This document shows positions 33,936 to 42,969 of a DNA stretch of 64,000 bases, in pieces. The stretch spans positions 20,749 to 84,748 of the forward strand of contig NZ_PJCF01000014.1 in NCBI RefSeq assembly GCF_002835935.1, given 5' to 3'. The position numbers and the translations under genes are program-made. This stretch comes from Paraglaciecola sp. MB-3u-78 (GTDB lineage: Bacteria; Pseudomonadota; Gammaproteobacteria; Enterobacterales; Alteromonadaceae). The notes under the pieces are model-generated. The model did no database searches. It saw nothing but the letters and a program-made list of their open reading frames with translations, and had not been told where the DNA came from. Numbering within the stretch: the stretch's first letter is position 1; every line of letters begins with the position of its first letter.

Positions 33936-36581
33936 ATGCCTGCAACTACCTCACTAGAAACAAACATCCATTCAAACACTAAAAGCAAATCTCTGCGAGG
34001 CGAAGCTCAAGTATCGCAATTTGTTAAAAGAAAAAAAGCACCTTCAGCAAAAACCAAAGCGGCAAAGTCTGAATTGATCCGTCGCAGTGTGTTGGCTAAA
34101 CAAAAAATCAAGTTGGCAATGGATACAGCAAAAACACAAGACGAATTACTTGCGGCGGCTAGCTTGCGCGTAAATGATATTTTGATCGCAGAACATAAAG
34201 AAACGGCAAACGCTGAATTGTTTATGACGTTTAACCAGTGGAAAGAAAAAGGTTATAGCGTTAACAAGGGCGAAACCTCATACAAAGTATGGTCGGCTCC
34301 GATCAAAGGCAAGCGTGAAGTTGAAGTGACTGACGTATCAACCGGCCAAGATAAAACACTAGAAGCACAATTTTCAATGTTCGCCATGTGTTCTTTGTTT
34401 TGTGAGCATCAAGTGAGTTTAATTGATAGCCCTGAAGACAAGATCAAAGCGGATGATTCTGGTTTATGTATCGGTGAAAAAGTAGAGACTATTTTTAACT
34501 GTAGAGCGAATACAACAAGCGGTAATTATGGCGATTATTTAGGATATTTTGAAGGTGCAGACAGGGTTTTTAGTCATGGATTTACCTTTGATATTTTTCG
34601 TAATGTTGAGATCGAAAGTGACTATTTTTTCAAAGTCGTCAATGTTGACACAGGCAAAACAGCCACCACAAAAGACACTGATGGTTTAGTGTTTGCGGTT
34701 AGAGAAGCAGCGCAGCCAGTTAAGCCAATAACCCACTATATGCGGTTGCCAAGTCAACCTAAGCAGCAAGCCACAATCAAAACCAAAGCGCCGGTAAAAG
34801 TAGAAGCACCCGCGCCGGTTGTTGATGTTTTATTAGCTGAAAAATTAGACGTTTTAGCAGAAAAACAACAAAAAGTGCTTGATGGTTTTTTTGCAGATCG
34901 TCAAACCAATACGCCTAAGCGATTGGCTGAAGCTAATCGGGCAAGGTGCCAGGGCGAGAAGCTATTAAGAACACAAAAAGCCCTCATTGCTCTGGCGCAA
35001 TGTCATCGAGTCGGTAACGTTCCCGATGTATTGAAAACCGTTAAAACAAAAAAAGCGGTGTTTGATTTGATGCCTGCCAAATCTGAGCTAGTTAATAACG
35101 GGTATCATACTTATTACAGAGATACCGGCGAACGTTTGCACGATAGCGCCGAAGCCATAGCAATTTGGGATTTGCTAACAGGTAAAAGCCCTGAAGAAAA
35201 AGCCAGCGAAGCGTTAAAAGTTAAAATTGATGGTTTACAATTTACCCACATCGCCGGTTATTTCCCAACACCTAAGCCGGTTACTGATTTTATGTTAGAG
35301 CTAGCCCAGATTGAAGACTATCAAAGCCTTGCTGATACTAGCGCCGGTAGCGGTAATATTTTGGACGCAGCCAAGGCGCATAACAGCACGTTAAGCCTTG
35401 AAGCGTATGAGGTTAATCATACACTTTGCGAGATATTAACCGCTAAAAACTATTCGGTTATTCAAGGTGATTCGTTACAGATTACTAACACTAAAGCCTA
35501 CGATAGAATTTTAATTAACCCACCGTTTGAAAATCTAGCTGATATTGATCATGTTCAACATTCATATGATTTTTTAAAGTCAAACGGTCGGTTAGTGGCG
35601 GTTATGTCAGCGAGTCCTTTTTTTAGAAAAGATAAAAAAGCGGTGCAGTTTAGAGAGTGCTTAACCGAGTTAAACGCAGAAATACACGATTTACCTGATA
35701 ATTCTTTTAAAGGATCAGGTACAGGTGTTAACACTAAAATCATTGTTATCGATAAGCCAGAAAGCGCAGAAGATAAGCACACCGACGAAAACCCGTTTGT
35801 GTGTGTAAACTTTGACGATAAGCAAGACAGCCGCCGTGGCCGTTTAGAAGAACGGGCGGCGAATGCCAGCCAAAAAAGTACAGCACTTTGGGAGCAAGGC
35901 CATAAAATGGCCGAGGTTATACCTTTTGGGCAACCGATTTTAATCGGTCATCATAGCGAAAAAAGAGATCGTAATTATCGCGCTAAATTTTGCGCTAAAT
36001 TTGATAAGTCTATGGAAGAAAGCACAAAGGCCGGCCAACTTAGCGATAAAGCCGCGAGCGTTGGTACTGGCGGGATTGCCAGTGATGATCCGCAAGCTAT
36101 TAAAAAGTTGAGAGCAAAATTAATTGAGCTTGAAGCAACACAAATTCGCATGAAATCCGCTAACAAAGCAATCAAGCAAAACGATAATGAAGCACTTACA
36201 CGCCTTGGGTTTAATGATAAAACCATCGAGGCGCTAAACACAGGAGACTTTGCAGGGCGTACCGGTTTTGCTAGTTATCAGTTAACCAATAATGGTGCAG
36301 AAATAAGGCGGTTAAAAAAACGGATTGAAAGTATAGAACGCTTACGAGATAGAGATCCAATTAACCACGAAAGTGACGAGCTAAAAGTTTTTATCGAAGA
36401 TGGTCGTATTCATTTTGATTTTAAAAATGGTAAGCCAGCCGAGGCAGTTAGGGCCAAAATTAAACGTTATTCTTTCAAGTTTTCGCGTTACTCATATACA
36501 TGGGTAAGAAAAGCCACAGGCAGCGCTTTAAATATTGCGCCTATCGTTATCGAAGAAATAGAAAATACGCTCAAGGAATGA
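33936..36581 (+). CDS. ArdC-like antirestriction / N6-adenine methyltransferase polyvalent protein
   Basis: 881 residues. Basic N-terminus (1-70). ArdC-N-like region about 85-260, with ELFMTFNQWKEKGYSVNKGE and SMFAMCSLFCEHQ. Methyltransferase about 430-610: GYFPTPKPVTDFML (motif X), ADTSAGSGN (I), YEVNHTL (II), GDSL, ILINPPFEN (IV, the catalytic NPPF for adenine N6). A C-terminal domain (about 820-870) of the KPAEAVRAKIKRYSFKFSRYSYTWVRK type is common in plasmid and phage polyvalent proteins. Likely role: to shield entering DNA from host restriction, by ArdC binding and methylation. No restriction partner gene is nearby. RBS AAGGAAAA. Confidence 0.85.
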   Translation: MPATTSLETNIHSNTKSKSLRGEAQVSQFVKRKKAPSAKTKAAKSELIRRSVLAKQKIKLAMDTAKTQDELLAAASLRVNDILIAEHKETANAELFMTFNQWKEKGYSVNKGETSYKVWSAPIKGKREVEVTDVSTGQDKTLEAQFSMFAMCSLFCEHQVSLIDSPEDKIKADDSGLCIGEKVETIFNCRANTTSGNYGDYLGYFEGADRVFSHGFTFDIFRNVEIESDYFFKVVNVDTGKTATTKDTDGLVFAVREAAQPVKPITHYMRLPSQPKQQATIKTKAPVKVEAPAPVVDVLLAEKLDVLAEKQQKVLDGFFADRQTNTPKRLAEANRARCQGEKLLRTQKALIALAQCHRVGNVPDVLKTVKTKKAVFDLMPAKSELVNNGYHTYYRDTGERLHDSAEAIAIWDLLTGKSPEEKASEALKVKIDGLQFTHIAGYFPTPKPVTDFMLELAQIEDYQSLADTSAGSGNILDAAKAHNSTLSLEAYEVNHTLCEILTAKNYSVIQGDSLQITNTKAYDRILINPPFENLADIDHVQHSYDFLKSNGRLVAVMSASPFFRKDKKAVQFRECLTELNAEIHDLPDNSFKGSGTGVNTKIIVIDKPESAEDKHTDENPFVCVNFDDKQDSRRGRLEERAANASQKSTALWEQGHKMAEVIPFGQPILIGHHSEKRDRNYRAKFCAKFDKSMEESTKAGQLSDKAASVGTGGIASDDPQAIKKLRAKLIELEATQIRMKSANKAIKQNDNEALTRLGFNDKTIEALNTGDFAGRTGFASYQLTNNGAEIRRLKKRIESIERLRDRDPINHESDELKVFIEDGRIHFDFKNGKPAEAVRAKIKRYSFKFSRYSYTWVRKATGSALNIAPIVIEEIENTLKE

Positions 36582-36590
36582 GCGCGGGAG

Positions 36591-36679
36591 GGCTATCGCG
36601 CCCTCTAATTCAACACCAATTTTTGTTCGTGGCTTCACTTCGTTGCAGGCCGCTTAAGCACAACTATTCTTGTTGCATT
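36591..36679 (+). repeat. Palindrome pair, unit 3 (module copy 2)
   Basis: GAGGGCTATCGCGCCCTC (36591-36608) then a hairpin with outer arms near AATTCAACACCAATTTTTGT and the TTCTTGTTGCATT side, and the same GTGGCTTCACTTCGTTGC core as units 1 and 2. Confidence 0.65.
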
Positions 36680-36781
36680 ATTCACCTACTCCTAGTCGGC
36701 CTAGTCGCCAAGAGTCATGTGCACTCGCACTTAGGCGCTAAAAACACATACCCCTTTTAACTAATTTGAGAGATTTTGAAC

Positions 36782-37246
36782 ATGAACTTAAACGATATTA
36801 AAACCCTTATTAACCAACCTAATATGTTGTTAGCTGATTTTCACGCGATAATAATGATAGAAGAAGCGCCAGAAGCATTACTCGATTTTTACGAGAAAAA
36901 CGCAGATAAAATTAACGGAAAAGTGGTGGTTGTAAGATCAAAAGCAGATGATGCGTTAGCTGCGAATGCTCGAAATTCAGAGCCTAAAGTATTATTCGTT
37001 TTTAGCTCTGATTGTTGGGTATCCAGGTATTTTTCAGGTGTAATTCAAAAAGTGATTTTTTCAGCCGCTTTACTGAAAAGAGTCAGAAAATTATCTGTCA
37101 AAACAAAATGTGCTAGTCGAGTTTTACAGTTAATGGACTCTAGCGAAGATGGGGCCGATAGATATTTTGAGTTTGTAAACAGAACATCTGTTGAATTTGC
37201 TGTACCAGTTAAGCAAATGGAGGACGATTTAAAACCATACTTATAA
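36782..37246 (+). CDS. Conserved hypothetical protein of the ArdC-methyltransferase module, copy 2
   Basis: 154 residues, ATG 36782 (TTG 36776 in frame upstream). It differs from the copy at 4633-5097 by about ten substitutions, spread through the protein (for example SSYFSGVSQ against SRYFSGVIQ). Mixed helical, no membrane span. Downstream partner of the methyltransferase in both modules. Function unknown. Confidence 0.75.
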   Translation: MNLNDIKTLINQPNMLLADFHAIIMIEEAPEALLDFYEKNADKINGKVVVVRSKADDALAANARNSEPKVLFVFSSDCWVSRYFSGVIQKVIFSAALLKRVRKLSVKTKCASRVLQLMDSSEDGADRYFEFVNRTSVEFAVPVKQMEDDLKPYL

Positions 37247-37457
37247 CCATTTCAACACCCCATTACGTGCCAGAATTTAGGGGTAAAAAATAATACATAA
37301 TTTAGTGGATTGAACGCTATTGGTAATCGTGTTTAATCCTTTTTTGGAATATTCTCCTAAGTATAATATATATAATTACTTGTATACCAAGTAAGCTATT
37401 GTGTTAAAATATGTTTAGGTGGAAAAAGCCATCTATCTGTATCAGAGAATAATCGTT

Positions 37458-37568
37458 ATGCAACGCCGAAAGGCATTAAAAGCAAACGAACACTCTCTGG
37501 TTCAAAACAGGAGTAACCCAAGAATGGGACTCTTAAACTTAACGCTAGCTCAGCTAGCAAGGAAATGA
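37458..37568 (+). CDS. Short ORF upstream of HigB-like toxin
   Basis: 36 codons, basic (MQRRKALKANEHSLVQN ... LNLTLAQLARK), ending in a helix. It could be a leader peptide, a tiny regulator or a remnant; no match recognised. The toxin starts 46 bp later on the same strand. Confidence 0.3.
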   Translation: MQRRKALKANEHSLVQNRSNPRMGLLNLTLAQLARK

Positions 37569-37613
37569 AAATGATAAATTTAAACTACTTAATTCTTAAA
37601 AGAGGTATTACAC

Positions 37614-37946
37614 ATGAGCATGACGTTAGAACCCGTTTCAGGAGCCGCTAAACGCGCATTTGATAAGCTACCAAAAGATGCAAAAGAAGATTTTGCTAAA
37701 GCATTACAGGATGTAATGAACGGAAGAACACCGAGCATGGATTTCAATCCGCTGAATGATTTAGGTAAAGGTATTAAAGGTGTTATAGAGTTGAAGATAA
37801 ATGGCTCACCGGCTTACAGGACGGTGTACGTAGCCAAATTCAATAATAAAGTGTACTTGCTACACGCTTTCACTAAAACAACCAATGGAGTAGATAAACA
37901 GGCCATGAGTGTTGTAGTGAAACGGTATAAAGAGATTCCCAAATGA
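37614..37946 (+). CDS. HigB-like / phage Gp49-like toxin
   Basis: 110 residues. Pattern of the RelE-superfamily HigB/Gp49 group: AKRAFDKLPKDAKEDFAKAL, then LGKGIKGVIELKINGSPAYR (Arg-Thr-Val-Tyr follows), then VYLLHAFTKTTNGVDKQ, where HAFxKK/T is the family signature, and a C-terminal Lys/Arg helix. Such toxins cut mRNA at the ribosome. RBS AAGAGG lies 9 nt before the first ATG. Its presumed antitoxin is not upstream or downstream on the same strand but convergent, ending 3 bp away. Confidence 0.8.
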   Translation: MSMTLEPVSGAAKRAFDKLPKDAKEDFAKALQDVMNGRTPSMDFNPLNDLGKGIKGVIELKINGSPAYRTVYVAKFNNKVYLLHAFTKTTNGVDKQAMSVVVKRYKEIPK

Positions 37947-37949
37947 TGG

Positions 37950-38276
37950 TTAGATACAGCCTTCTTCTGTACTGACGGTCATTGACATGTCAATATCAGC
38001 TTGTTTTTGTGAGGTGTAGTTAAACTCAAAGGTAAAACCTAGTTTAGCTAACATCCCCATCAACATATCAACGGAAAATTTGCTGATTTTTCCATTTCTC
38101 AGGTTACTTATACGCGGTTGTGACACCCCTAGGTGTTCAGCCGCTTCTTTTTGAGTCCAGTCTTTCGCTTTGATTAAATCAACTATAGCGTTCATCATGT
38201 TGGAGCGCATAGTGTAATTTTCTACTTCTTTAATATCGTCCGTTAACAACTCGAAAGCGTTATTGAATGATTTCAT
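37950..38276 (-). CDS. HigA-like XRE antitoxin
   Basis: 108 residues from ATG 38276, chosen over the upstream in-frame start because GGAGAG lies 8 nt before it. Helix-turn-helix at about 40-80 (DWTQKEAAEHLGVSQPRISN LRNG in order), then a short C-terminal tail. This is the HigA/HTH_37 type normally encoded right after a HigB/Gp49 toxin. Here it is transcribed toward the toxin gene. A 36-bp perfect inverted repeat at 38323-38358 lies in its promoter region. Confidence 0.82.
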   Translation of the reverse strand: MKSFNNAFELLTDDIKEVENYTMRSNMMNAIVDLIKAKDWTQKEAAEHLGVSQPRISNLRNGKISKFSVDMLMGMLAKLGFTFEFNYTSQKQADIDMSMTVSTEEGCI

Positions 38277-38649
38277 TGTTTTTTTCTCTCCAATTTTTCG
38301 CAATAAATGTTTAGCTGCGATGATACTTACTTAACCGTTAAAGCGGTTAAGTAAGTATGTTCTTTAATTTAGACTAATATAATAGACGGAGCAGGATTAT
38401 ACAAGTAGTTATATAAAAGGCAACGCTTAATAGTTTGTATCATGTACGTATTATCTACTAATACAAATGAAACACCATTGGTGGGGTATTTTGCATAAAC
38501 GGCATATTATTCGCTTAGTGCCCTAGAAGCATCGATATAACTGGGCTACAGCTCGCCCTCGTTTTAGACAAGCTATATTTTTGACGAGTTAGCCTAGTTA
38601 CCGGCTAGGTAAAACGCCAACCTTTATTAAGTCTTCGGTTCTTCATGTT
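38277..38649. other. Non-coding stretch with HigA operator candidate
   Basis: Contains the 15-bp-arm perfect inverted repeat at 38323-38358. The rest, to the recombinase stop codon at 38650, has no supported gene. Confidence 0.5.
38323..38358 (-). promoter_or_regulatory. Operator of the HigA-like gene
   Basis: ATACTTACTTAACCG-TTAAAG-CGGTTAAGTAAGTAT: 15-bp perfect arms and a 6-bp centre, 47 bp upstream of the antitoxin start. Size and place fit an autoregulatory operator. Confidence 0.65.
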
Positions 38650-39251
38650 TTAATTTCTTTGAAACTTTGAAACTTTGGAAATTGTAGTGCGAGAACAACC
38701 TAAAATATGTTGAATATAGTCATATGATTTCTTATCTGACAACAAGCCTTCAATTTTTAGCTGTAACTCTGCATCACGTGGTCGACCAAGGTAGCGACCC
38801 TCAGACTTAGCTTTGACAATACCTTCCTTTTGCCGCCTTCTTCGATCTTCATAATCTTTTCTAGCAATAGCCGCTAGCATGTCGAGCATCAAGTCATTAA
38901 TGGCTGATAACATTCTTACTGTGAATTCGTCGTTTACCACCGCAAACTGATGACTCGTAGGTAAATCTAATGACACAACTTTCAAACCTTTTGCTTTTAT
39001 GATGGACTTGAGCGAGTACCAATCATCATCTTTTAACCTAGATATTCGATCTATTTGCTCTACAAGTACTACGTCACCCTTTTGAGCTATTTCTAGTAAT
39101 CTAAATAGCTCTGGCCGTTGAAGCGTAGCTCCAGATTCATTTTTTTCAAAAAATGCAGATATGATCAGATCATGTTCATTAGCAAACAATAACAATGCAT
39201 CCTTTGCGCGTCCCGCATCTTGCTCTTTAGTTGAAGCTCGCAGGTAAGCGT
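38650..39251 (-). pseudogene. Serine recombinase (resolvase), start codon lost
   Basis: The frame carries YLRASTKEQDAGRAKDALLL (catalytic Ser in LRAST), VLVEQIDRISRLKDDDW, and a C-terminal helix-turn-helix (YDYIQHILGCSRTTISKVSK). The resolvase homology starts at about 39251, right at the YLRAST strand, but no ATG, GTG or TTG precedes it before a stop, and the first usable start (TTG 39195) would drop the catalytic Ser. It adjoins a dyad GTTAGTCC/GGACTAAAC at 39250-39279, so the 5' end was probably removed by a mobile element. Confidence 0.7.
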
Positions 39252-39389
39252 TAGTCCGAAAAGTGCCATTGGACTAAACCGCTCTCGCGGTAGGGTTACC
39301 ACTTTGACGTAGTAAAACTTCCCATCATTTGTGATCCACTTCTAAGCTGAGTAAAGGGTATTTTCGCCCTTGATTCACTTAGGAGTATT

Positions 39390-39467
39390 ATGATGACTCA
39401 GGTTAATGAAACCGTTAGTCCATTACGTCAACGCATGATAGACGATATGAACAGCTCGAACCCTTAA
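39390..39467 (+). pseudogene. N-terminal stub of an IS91-associated tyrosine recombinase
   Basis: 25 codons, MTQVNETVSPLRQRMIDDMN then an early stop. SPLRQRMIDDM is the typical N-terminus of the phage-type integrases that accompany IS91-family elements. GGAGTATT RBS is kept. The rest of the gene is missing, and the duplicated non-coding repeat begins about 40 bp later. Confidence 0.5.
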
Positions 39468-39572
39468 TCTCAAAACTGCCAGATAAAGTCTGGGCTACTG
39501 CATAATAACGTCCGTTTATTTGAACTTTATTACTAAAACTTGAAGCTAGATAGAACAAGGTCTTTCAAGTTC

Positions 39573-39628
39573 GTGAATTACCCCGCGACATCGCTTCGCT
39601 CTGGTCACGGGGTTTCTCGGCCATTTTG
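39573..39628. mobile_element. 56-bp solo IS605-type derivative (MITE-like)
   Basis: Contains only the two ends of the nearby IS605-type element fused around one hairpin (CCCCG ... CGGGG, 39581-39612). Comparison with the empty site at 16536-16552 gives its exact limits: it begins GTGAATTAC and ends CCATTTTG, inserted next to ATAAAA (TTTTAT on the minus strand). It needs TnpA in trans. Confidence 0.8.
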
Positions 39629-40136
39629 ATAAAACTGGTTTAAGTAAGCAAATATTTAAAGTACTAATTTATTGGACTATTTATTACTATCAAATAAAGT
39701 GAGCCGAGAATTATGTTTGCAAACCCGCGGCCTACCTTATTTTTACTTAATGTGAGCCAGACTTGCTGGATGTAATAAGGTATATTTAAAATATGCTAGA
39801 CGCTAATGCGATAGTTGGAATGAAAGCCACTACCTAGACCTTACCCAAGCTGTTAATGCGCGGAACGATTATTTTTGTGTAGAGGGAAGGGGATGAGTTT
39901 GAGATAATGGACATGTGCACTTTGGTGCCAAGTGATGATGGCTCGTTTCACATTGCTTTCCGTTTGCATGAAATCTCAACCAGCGACCTATAGTTAGATC
40001 TTTTTGATGATAATGTGGATTTATTGATGAAGTTTACAGAGATAAACAAACGGCATTGTTGGCTCTTAACGACATGATTTCTCAGGCGGTAAAACCAATC
40101 ACCTAGCCGTCGTCAGACGACGCAGTCTAATAGTAA

Positions 40137-40400
40137 GTGAATTACCCCGCGACATCGCTTCGCTCTGATCACGGGGCTTCTACAATCTAGTTTTAGGCTA
40201 GATTGCTTCTTTTTTCTCAGATCCAACAGCCAACTTTGAACGCTCAAAGACTTTCGTTTGATTGGCTGCTTTATGCTGAGTATTGGGCTTAACCCTAGCG
40301 ACTATCCCACCCGCTATTAATCCTGTTTCACCTGACTTAGCTACCGACATGGCAGCTGACCAGTCACGACACTGTATCGTGCCGCACTGGTGGCAGGCGA
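40137..40400 (-). ncRNA. Predicted omega RNA of TnpB
   Basis: By analogy with characterised IS605 systems, the guide RNA should cover the 3' end of tnpB and the right-end hairpin on the minus strand, ending at 40137, with a guide from the flank beyond (about TTACTATTAGACTGCGTC). The 5' limit is a guess. No expression signal was sought beyond position. Confidence 0.4.
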
Positions 40401-41424
40401 AGGTGCGTTGACTTAACGATAATTTATGGTGATGGTTGCAAGATATACAGATACCTGACGACTTTTCAAATCGCCCGATTTCATGGTATACCTTGCCTCG
40501 TAATTCAGCCTTGTATTTTGATAGCTGAGTAATGAGACCCATCACATTATCGTTAACCATACTGCCATTAAATTGCTGCATGGCCTTAACGTTTAAATCT
40601 TCAAACACGATAATATCACTACTGTTGGCTATCGAGCATGACAGTTCGTGTGCAAACGCTAAGCGTCTGCGAGAGATTTTTCCGTTAAGGGTGTTAATGC
40701 GTTGTTTGGTTTTGTGCCAGCGACCTGAGCCTTTCTTGCGTCTTGCCAATTGCTGCTGGAGTTGACCTAGTTTTTCTTTTGATTGTTTAAATGACTTTGG
40801 ATTTTTAACATACCAGCCATTTGAGCCAACAACGGTGTGCTGACTATTGATGTCGTACCCGACTATGCTTGTGAGGACTTTTTTGGCAACTTGGCATTCA
40901 ATTTCCTGAACTACACTCGCTGTCCATTTACCGTGGCGAAATTGTACGGTGACCGTCTTGATTGTACTCACAAGATTACGGTGCAATATAATAGGCACTT
41001 TACCTATTTTGGGAATGCTGATGGTGCCGTTTTCAATCCGAATGCAATTGGAATTATTCACGCACCTAAAACTATCATTGTGTAATTTCTTTTGCTTAAA
41101 TGTCACTTTATGGTTAGGAAACCTTTGCACCCTGCCTTTGGATATTGAATTTTTCAATGCAGTCTCTAAATCCCTAGCAACTTGTTGCGCGGCAGCGCTA
41201 TCAAATGCTTTTAGCCATGCAAATTCTTCAAATTCCTTTAGCTCTTTTATTAAGCTTGCCATCGTATTGTAGAAAAGAAACGTCTTGTCGTGTTGATATC
41301 GGCGAATATTTTCAGATAACAACAGGTTCCAAAGCCCACGAGAATAAGCGCCAAACTCAATTAAATTAGCTTCTTGCTCTATTGTCGGCTTGAGCCTGTA
41401 ATTGTATCTGAGTGTCTTTTTCAT
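40198..41424 (-). CDS. tnpB: TnpB, RNA-guided nuclease of IS605-type element
   Basis: 408 residues. N-terminal WED-like start (KKTLRYNYRLKPTIEQEANL), RuvC-I IVGYDINSQ with its Asp, RuvC-II IIVFEDLNVKAMQ with its Glu, a zinc finger CISCNHHH ... CHQCG, and RuvC-III CRDWSAA with the last Asp. All three catalytic residues are present, though GIDLG is GYDIN. TnpB proteins use an RNA made from the right end of the element to cut the empty donor site, preserving the element. The expected RNA would run through the 3' end of this gene and the hairpin at 40145-40176. Confidence 0.92.
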   Translation of the reverse strand: MKKTLRYNYRLKPTIEQEANLIEFGAYSRGLWNLLLSENIRRYQHDKTFLFYNTMASLIKELKEFEEFAWLKAFDSAAAQQVARDLETALKNSISKGRVQRFPNHKVTFKQKKLHNDSFRCVNNSNCIRIENGTISIPKIGKVPIILHRNLVSTIKTVTVQFRHGKWTASVVQEIECQVAKKVLTSIVGYDINSQHTVVGSNGWYVKNPKSFKQSKEKLGQLQQQLARRKKGSGRWHKTKQRINTLNGKISRRRLAFAHELSCSIANSSDIIVFEDLNVKAMQQFNGSMVNDNVMGLITQLSKYKAELRGKVYHEIGRFEKSSGICISCNHHHKLSLSQRTFACHQCGTIQCRDWSAAMSVAKSGETGLIAGGIVARVKPNTQHKAANQTKVFERSKLAVGSEKKEAI

Positions 41425-41450
41425 ATACTGTATAGAATGAGGCTGTCAAG

Positions 41451-41846
41451 GTGGATTATGAAACTAAATCGCACTGTAAATATTTAATTGCCCTACATTT
41501 GATCCTTGTTGTTAAATACAGAAAACAACTCCTACATGGTCGTATTGGTGAGTTCATCAAAAAGCAAGTCATCGATATTTCACATTACTCTGACTTTACG
41601 GTTGAGGAAATAGAAATCGACAAAGATCATATCCACATGCTCATAACCATCGGGACAAAATACTCTATAGGACAGTATGTAAGAAGAATTAAGCAAACTA
41701 CAAACATCCGATTGTGGCGGACATTCCCTTATTTAAAGAATGAATTCTGGCGAGAAAAGACATTTTGGTCTGAAGGGTATTTTGTTTGCTCCGTAGGCAA
41801 CGCAAGCGCAGAAACGATCAGAAAATACATTCAAGAACAAGGTTAG
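41451..41846 (+). CDS. tnpA: IS200/IS605 Y1 transposase TnpA
   Basis: 131 residues, GTG start at 41451, 26 bp from the divergent tnpB start. HUH motif DHIHMLITI, Tyr nucleophile near the C-terminus (AETIRKYIQEQG), and FWREKTFWSEGYFVCSVGNA, all typical of the Y1 single-strand transposases that recognise end hairpins. Complete and probably able to move both the full element and the solo derivative. Confidence 0.92.
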   Translation: MDYETKSHCKYLIALHLILVVKYRKQLLHGRIGEFIKKQVIDISHYSDFTVEEIEIDKDHIHMLITIGTKYSIGQYVRRIKQTTNIRLWRTFPYLKNEFWREKTFWSEGYFVCSVGNASAETIRKYIQEQG

Positions 41847-42480
41847 TTCAGCCGATTCATCCCCGCGACATCGCTTTGCTCTGATCACGGGGTTTTCTCG
41901 GCCATTTTGATAAAATAATATCCTCAATTACTGCTTGTTCAATTTTTACCACAAACTGGCTGGCCACTTTTCAGCGATAAGGTGACATTGCGTTGATGAC
42001 CAAAACCGTTGCTGCTGAATAGTGGGGCTGCGCCCCTCTTTTCGGTTATGGTTATTCTTCTTATTTCGTTACTGGTTTGGTTTTTGTTGGTTCTGGTTTT
42101 AGTATTTACTTAGCTGCTGGATTGTTGTTTGTAATATATTAATGGCTACAAATAGCTAGGGCAGGGCGATTTGCTAAGCAACTGATTCTGTCATGCTGCG
42201 CACTCAATCTTGATCACAAAAAGCGCGTGTTCAGGTTATCGCCCTTCGGGTTTCCGACACTATCGCAAGCGCTATTGGCCAGAGGCCAGTTAATAAGGCT
42301 GGTTACTACCTCTCTTGGCTTCTTCTGACCGGCCTATCATCAAACAGACTGCAAAAAAGCGCAGACTGTTTGATGGCTGCGTCAGCGCCAAGTGAAGTAT
42401 TCACGCTCATTACTCAACCAGGCTTCGCCTGTTTTCGCTGAAGTTACAATGATAAGGCAGTGTTGACTAGTGGGATGCAT

Positions 42481-42771
42481 TAAATAATTTTTCGATCAGG
42501 CCTCGAATGTTTTTTCTAACTTTCTTTTTAGCGCTGCGAGATGGTAACGCATGAAATACCTCACATGACACTATTTTCATCTGACTTTGATCAGAGAAAA
42601 TCTAAAAATTTCTATTTAATTGCTCTGTAGCCCCTTATTTATAATACATTTTGAAAATCAGTGCCCGTTTCTATTGAGCTACAGCTAAATCAAAATTATG
42701 AATAACTGTCTGCTCAACGTCAGCTCTATTACACTAAATAACGGGATCAAATGAAGTGAGTTTAACTCCCC
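42481..42771. other. Non-coding stretch
   Basis: No gene, repeat or strong structure seen between the end of the repeat region and the hipA 3' fragment. Confidence 0.45.
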
Positions 42772-42969
42772 TTATTCAAAGAACTCCTTCATAGCAGGTA
42801 AGTCTTCAATTTCTTTATTTATCTCTTCAGCTGCTTCCTTGATAATCTCGATACATAATTCGATGTGGTTGACTTCTACGGCTGATAAACCTTGTCCTAG
42901 TGCTTTATCCCTTGCTATATCTATTGAGCTCAGTACCGATTTAATCATTTGACTCATGAGCAATTGCAT
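42772..42969 (-). pseudogene. hipA 3' fragment, cut off by IS21
   Basis: 66 codons that join in frame to hipA when the IS21 element and one copy of the 7-bp duplication are removed: FEISLPR then MQLLMSQMIKSVLSS and on to KEFFE stop. It encodes the last 65 residues of a 465-residue HipA. The ATG at the start is incidental. Confidence 0.8.

Larger units (their letters stand above)
33440..37340 (+). repeat. ArdC-methyltransferase module, copy 2 of the 4-kb direct repeat
   Basis: Same gene order as 1145-5190. It has one covarying hairpin unit instead of two, the intact methyltransferase frame and a palindrome with perfect outer arms. This appears to be the functional copy. Confidence 0.85.
40137..41909. 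mobile_element. IS200/IS605-type element with tnpA and tnpB
   Basis: About 1773 bp bounded by GTGAATTAC (40137) and CCATTTTG (41909), each end carrying the imperfect hairpin CCCCGCGA ... TCACGGGG (40145-40176 and 41861-41892). tnpB and tnpA are divergent, as in IS605. No target duplication, as expected. The right flank ATAAAA (TTTTAT on the other strand) equals that of the solo element. Confidence 0.9.
39506..42480. repeat. Long non-coding repeat region, copy 2, with IS605-type insertions
   Basis: Matches 16479-17760 except for the solo element (39573-39628), the full IS605-type element (40137-41909, which also replaces about 110 bp) and a single 323-type unit at 42297-42480. The 53-codon ORF of copy 1 has a stop codon here. 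No gene outside the IS is supported. Confidence 0.75.
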
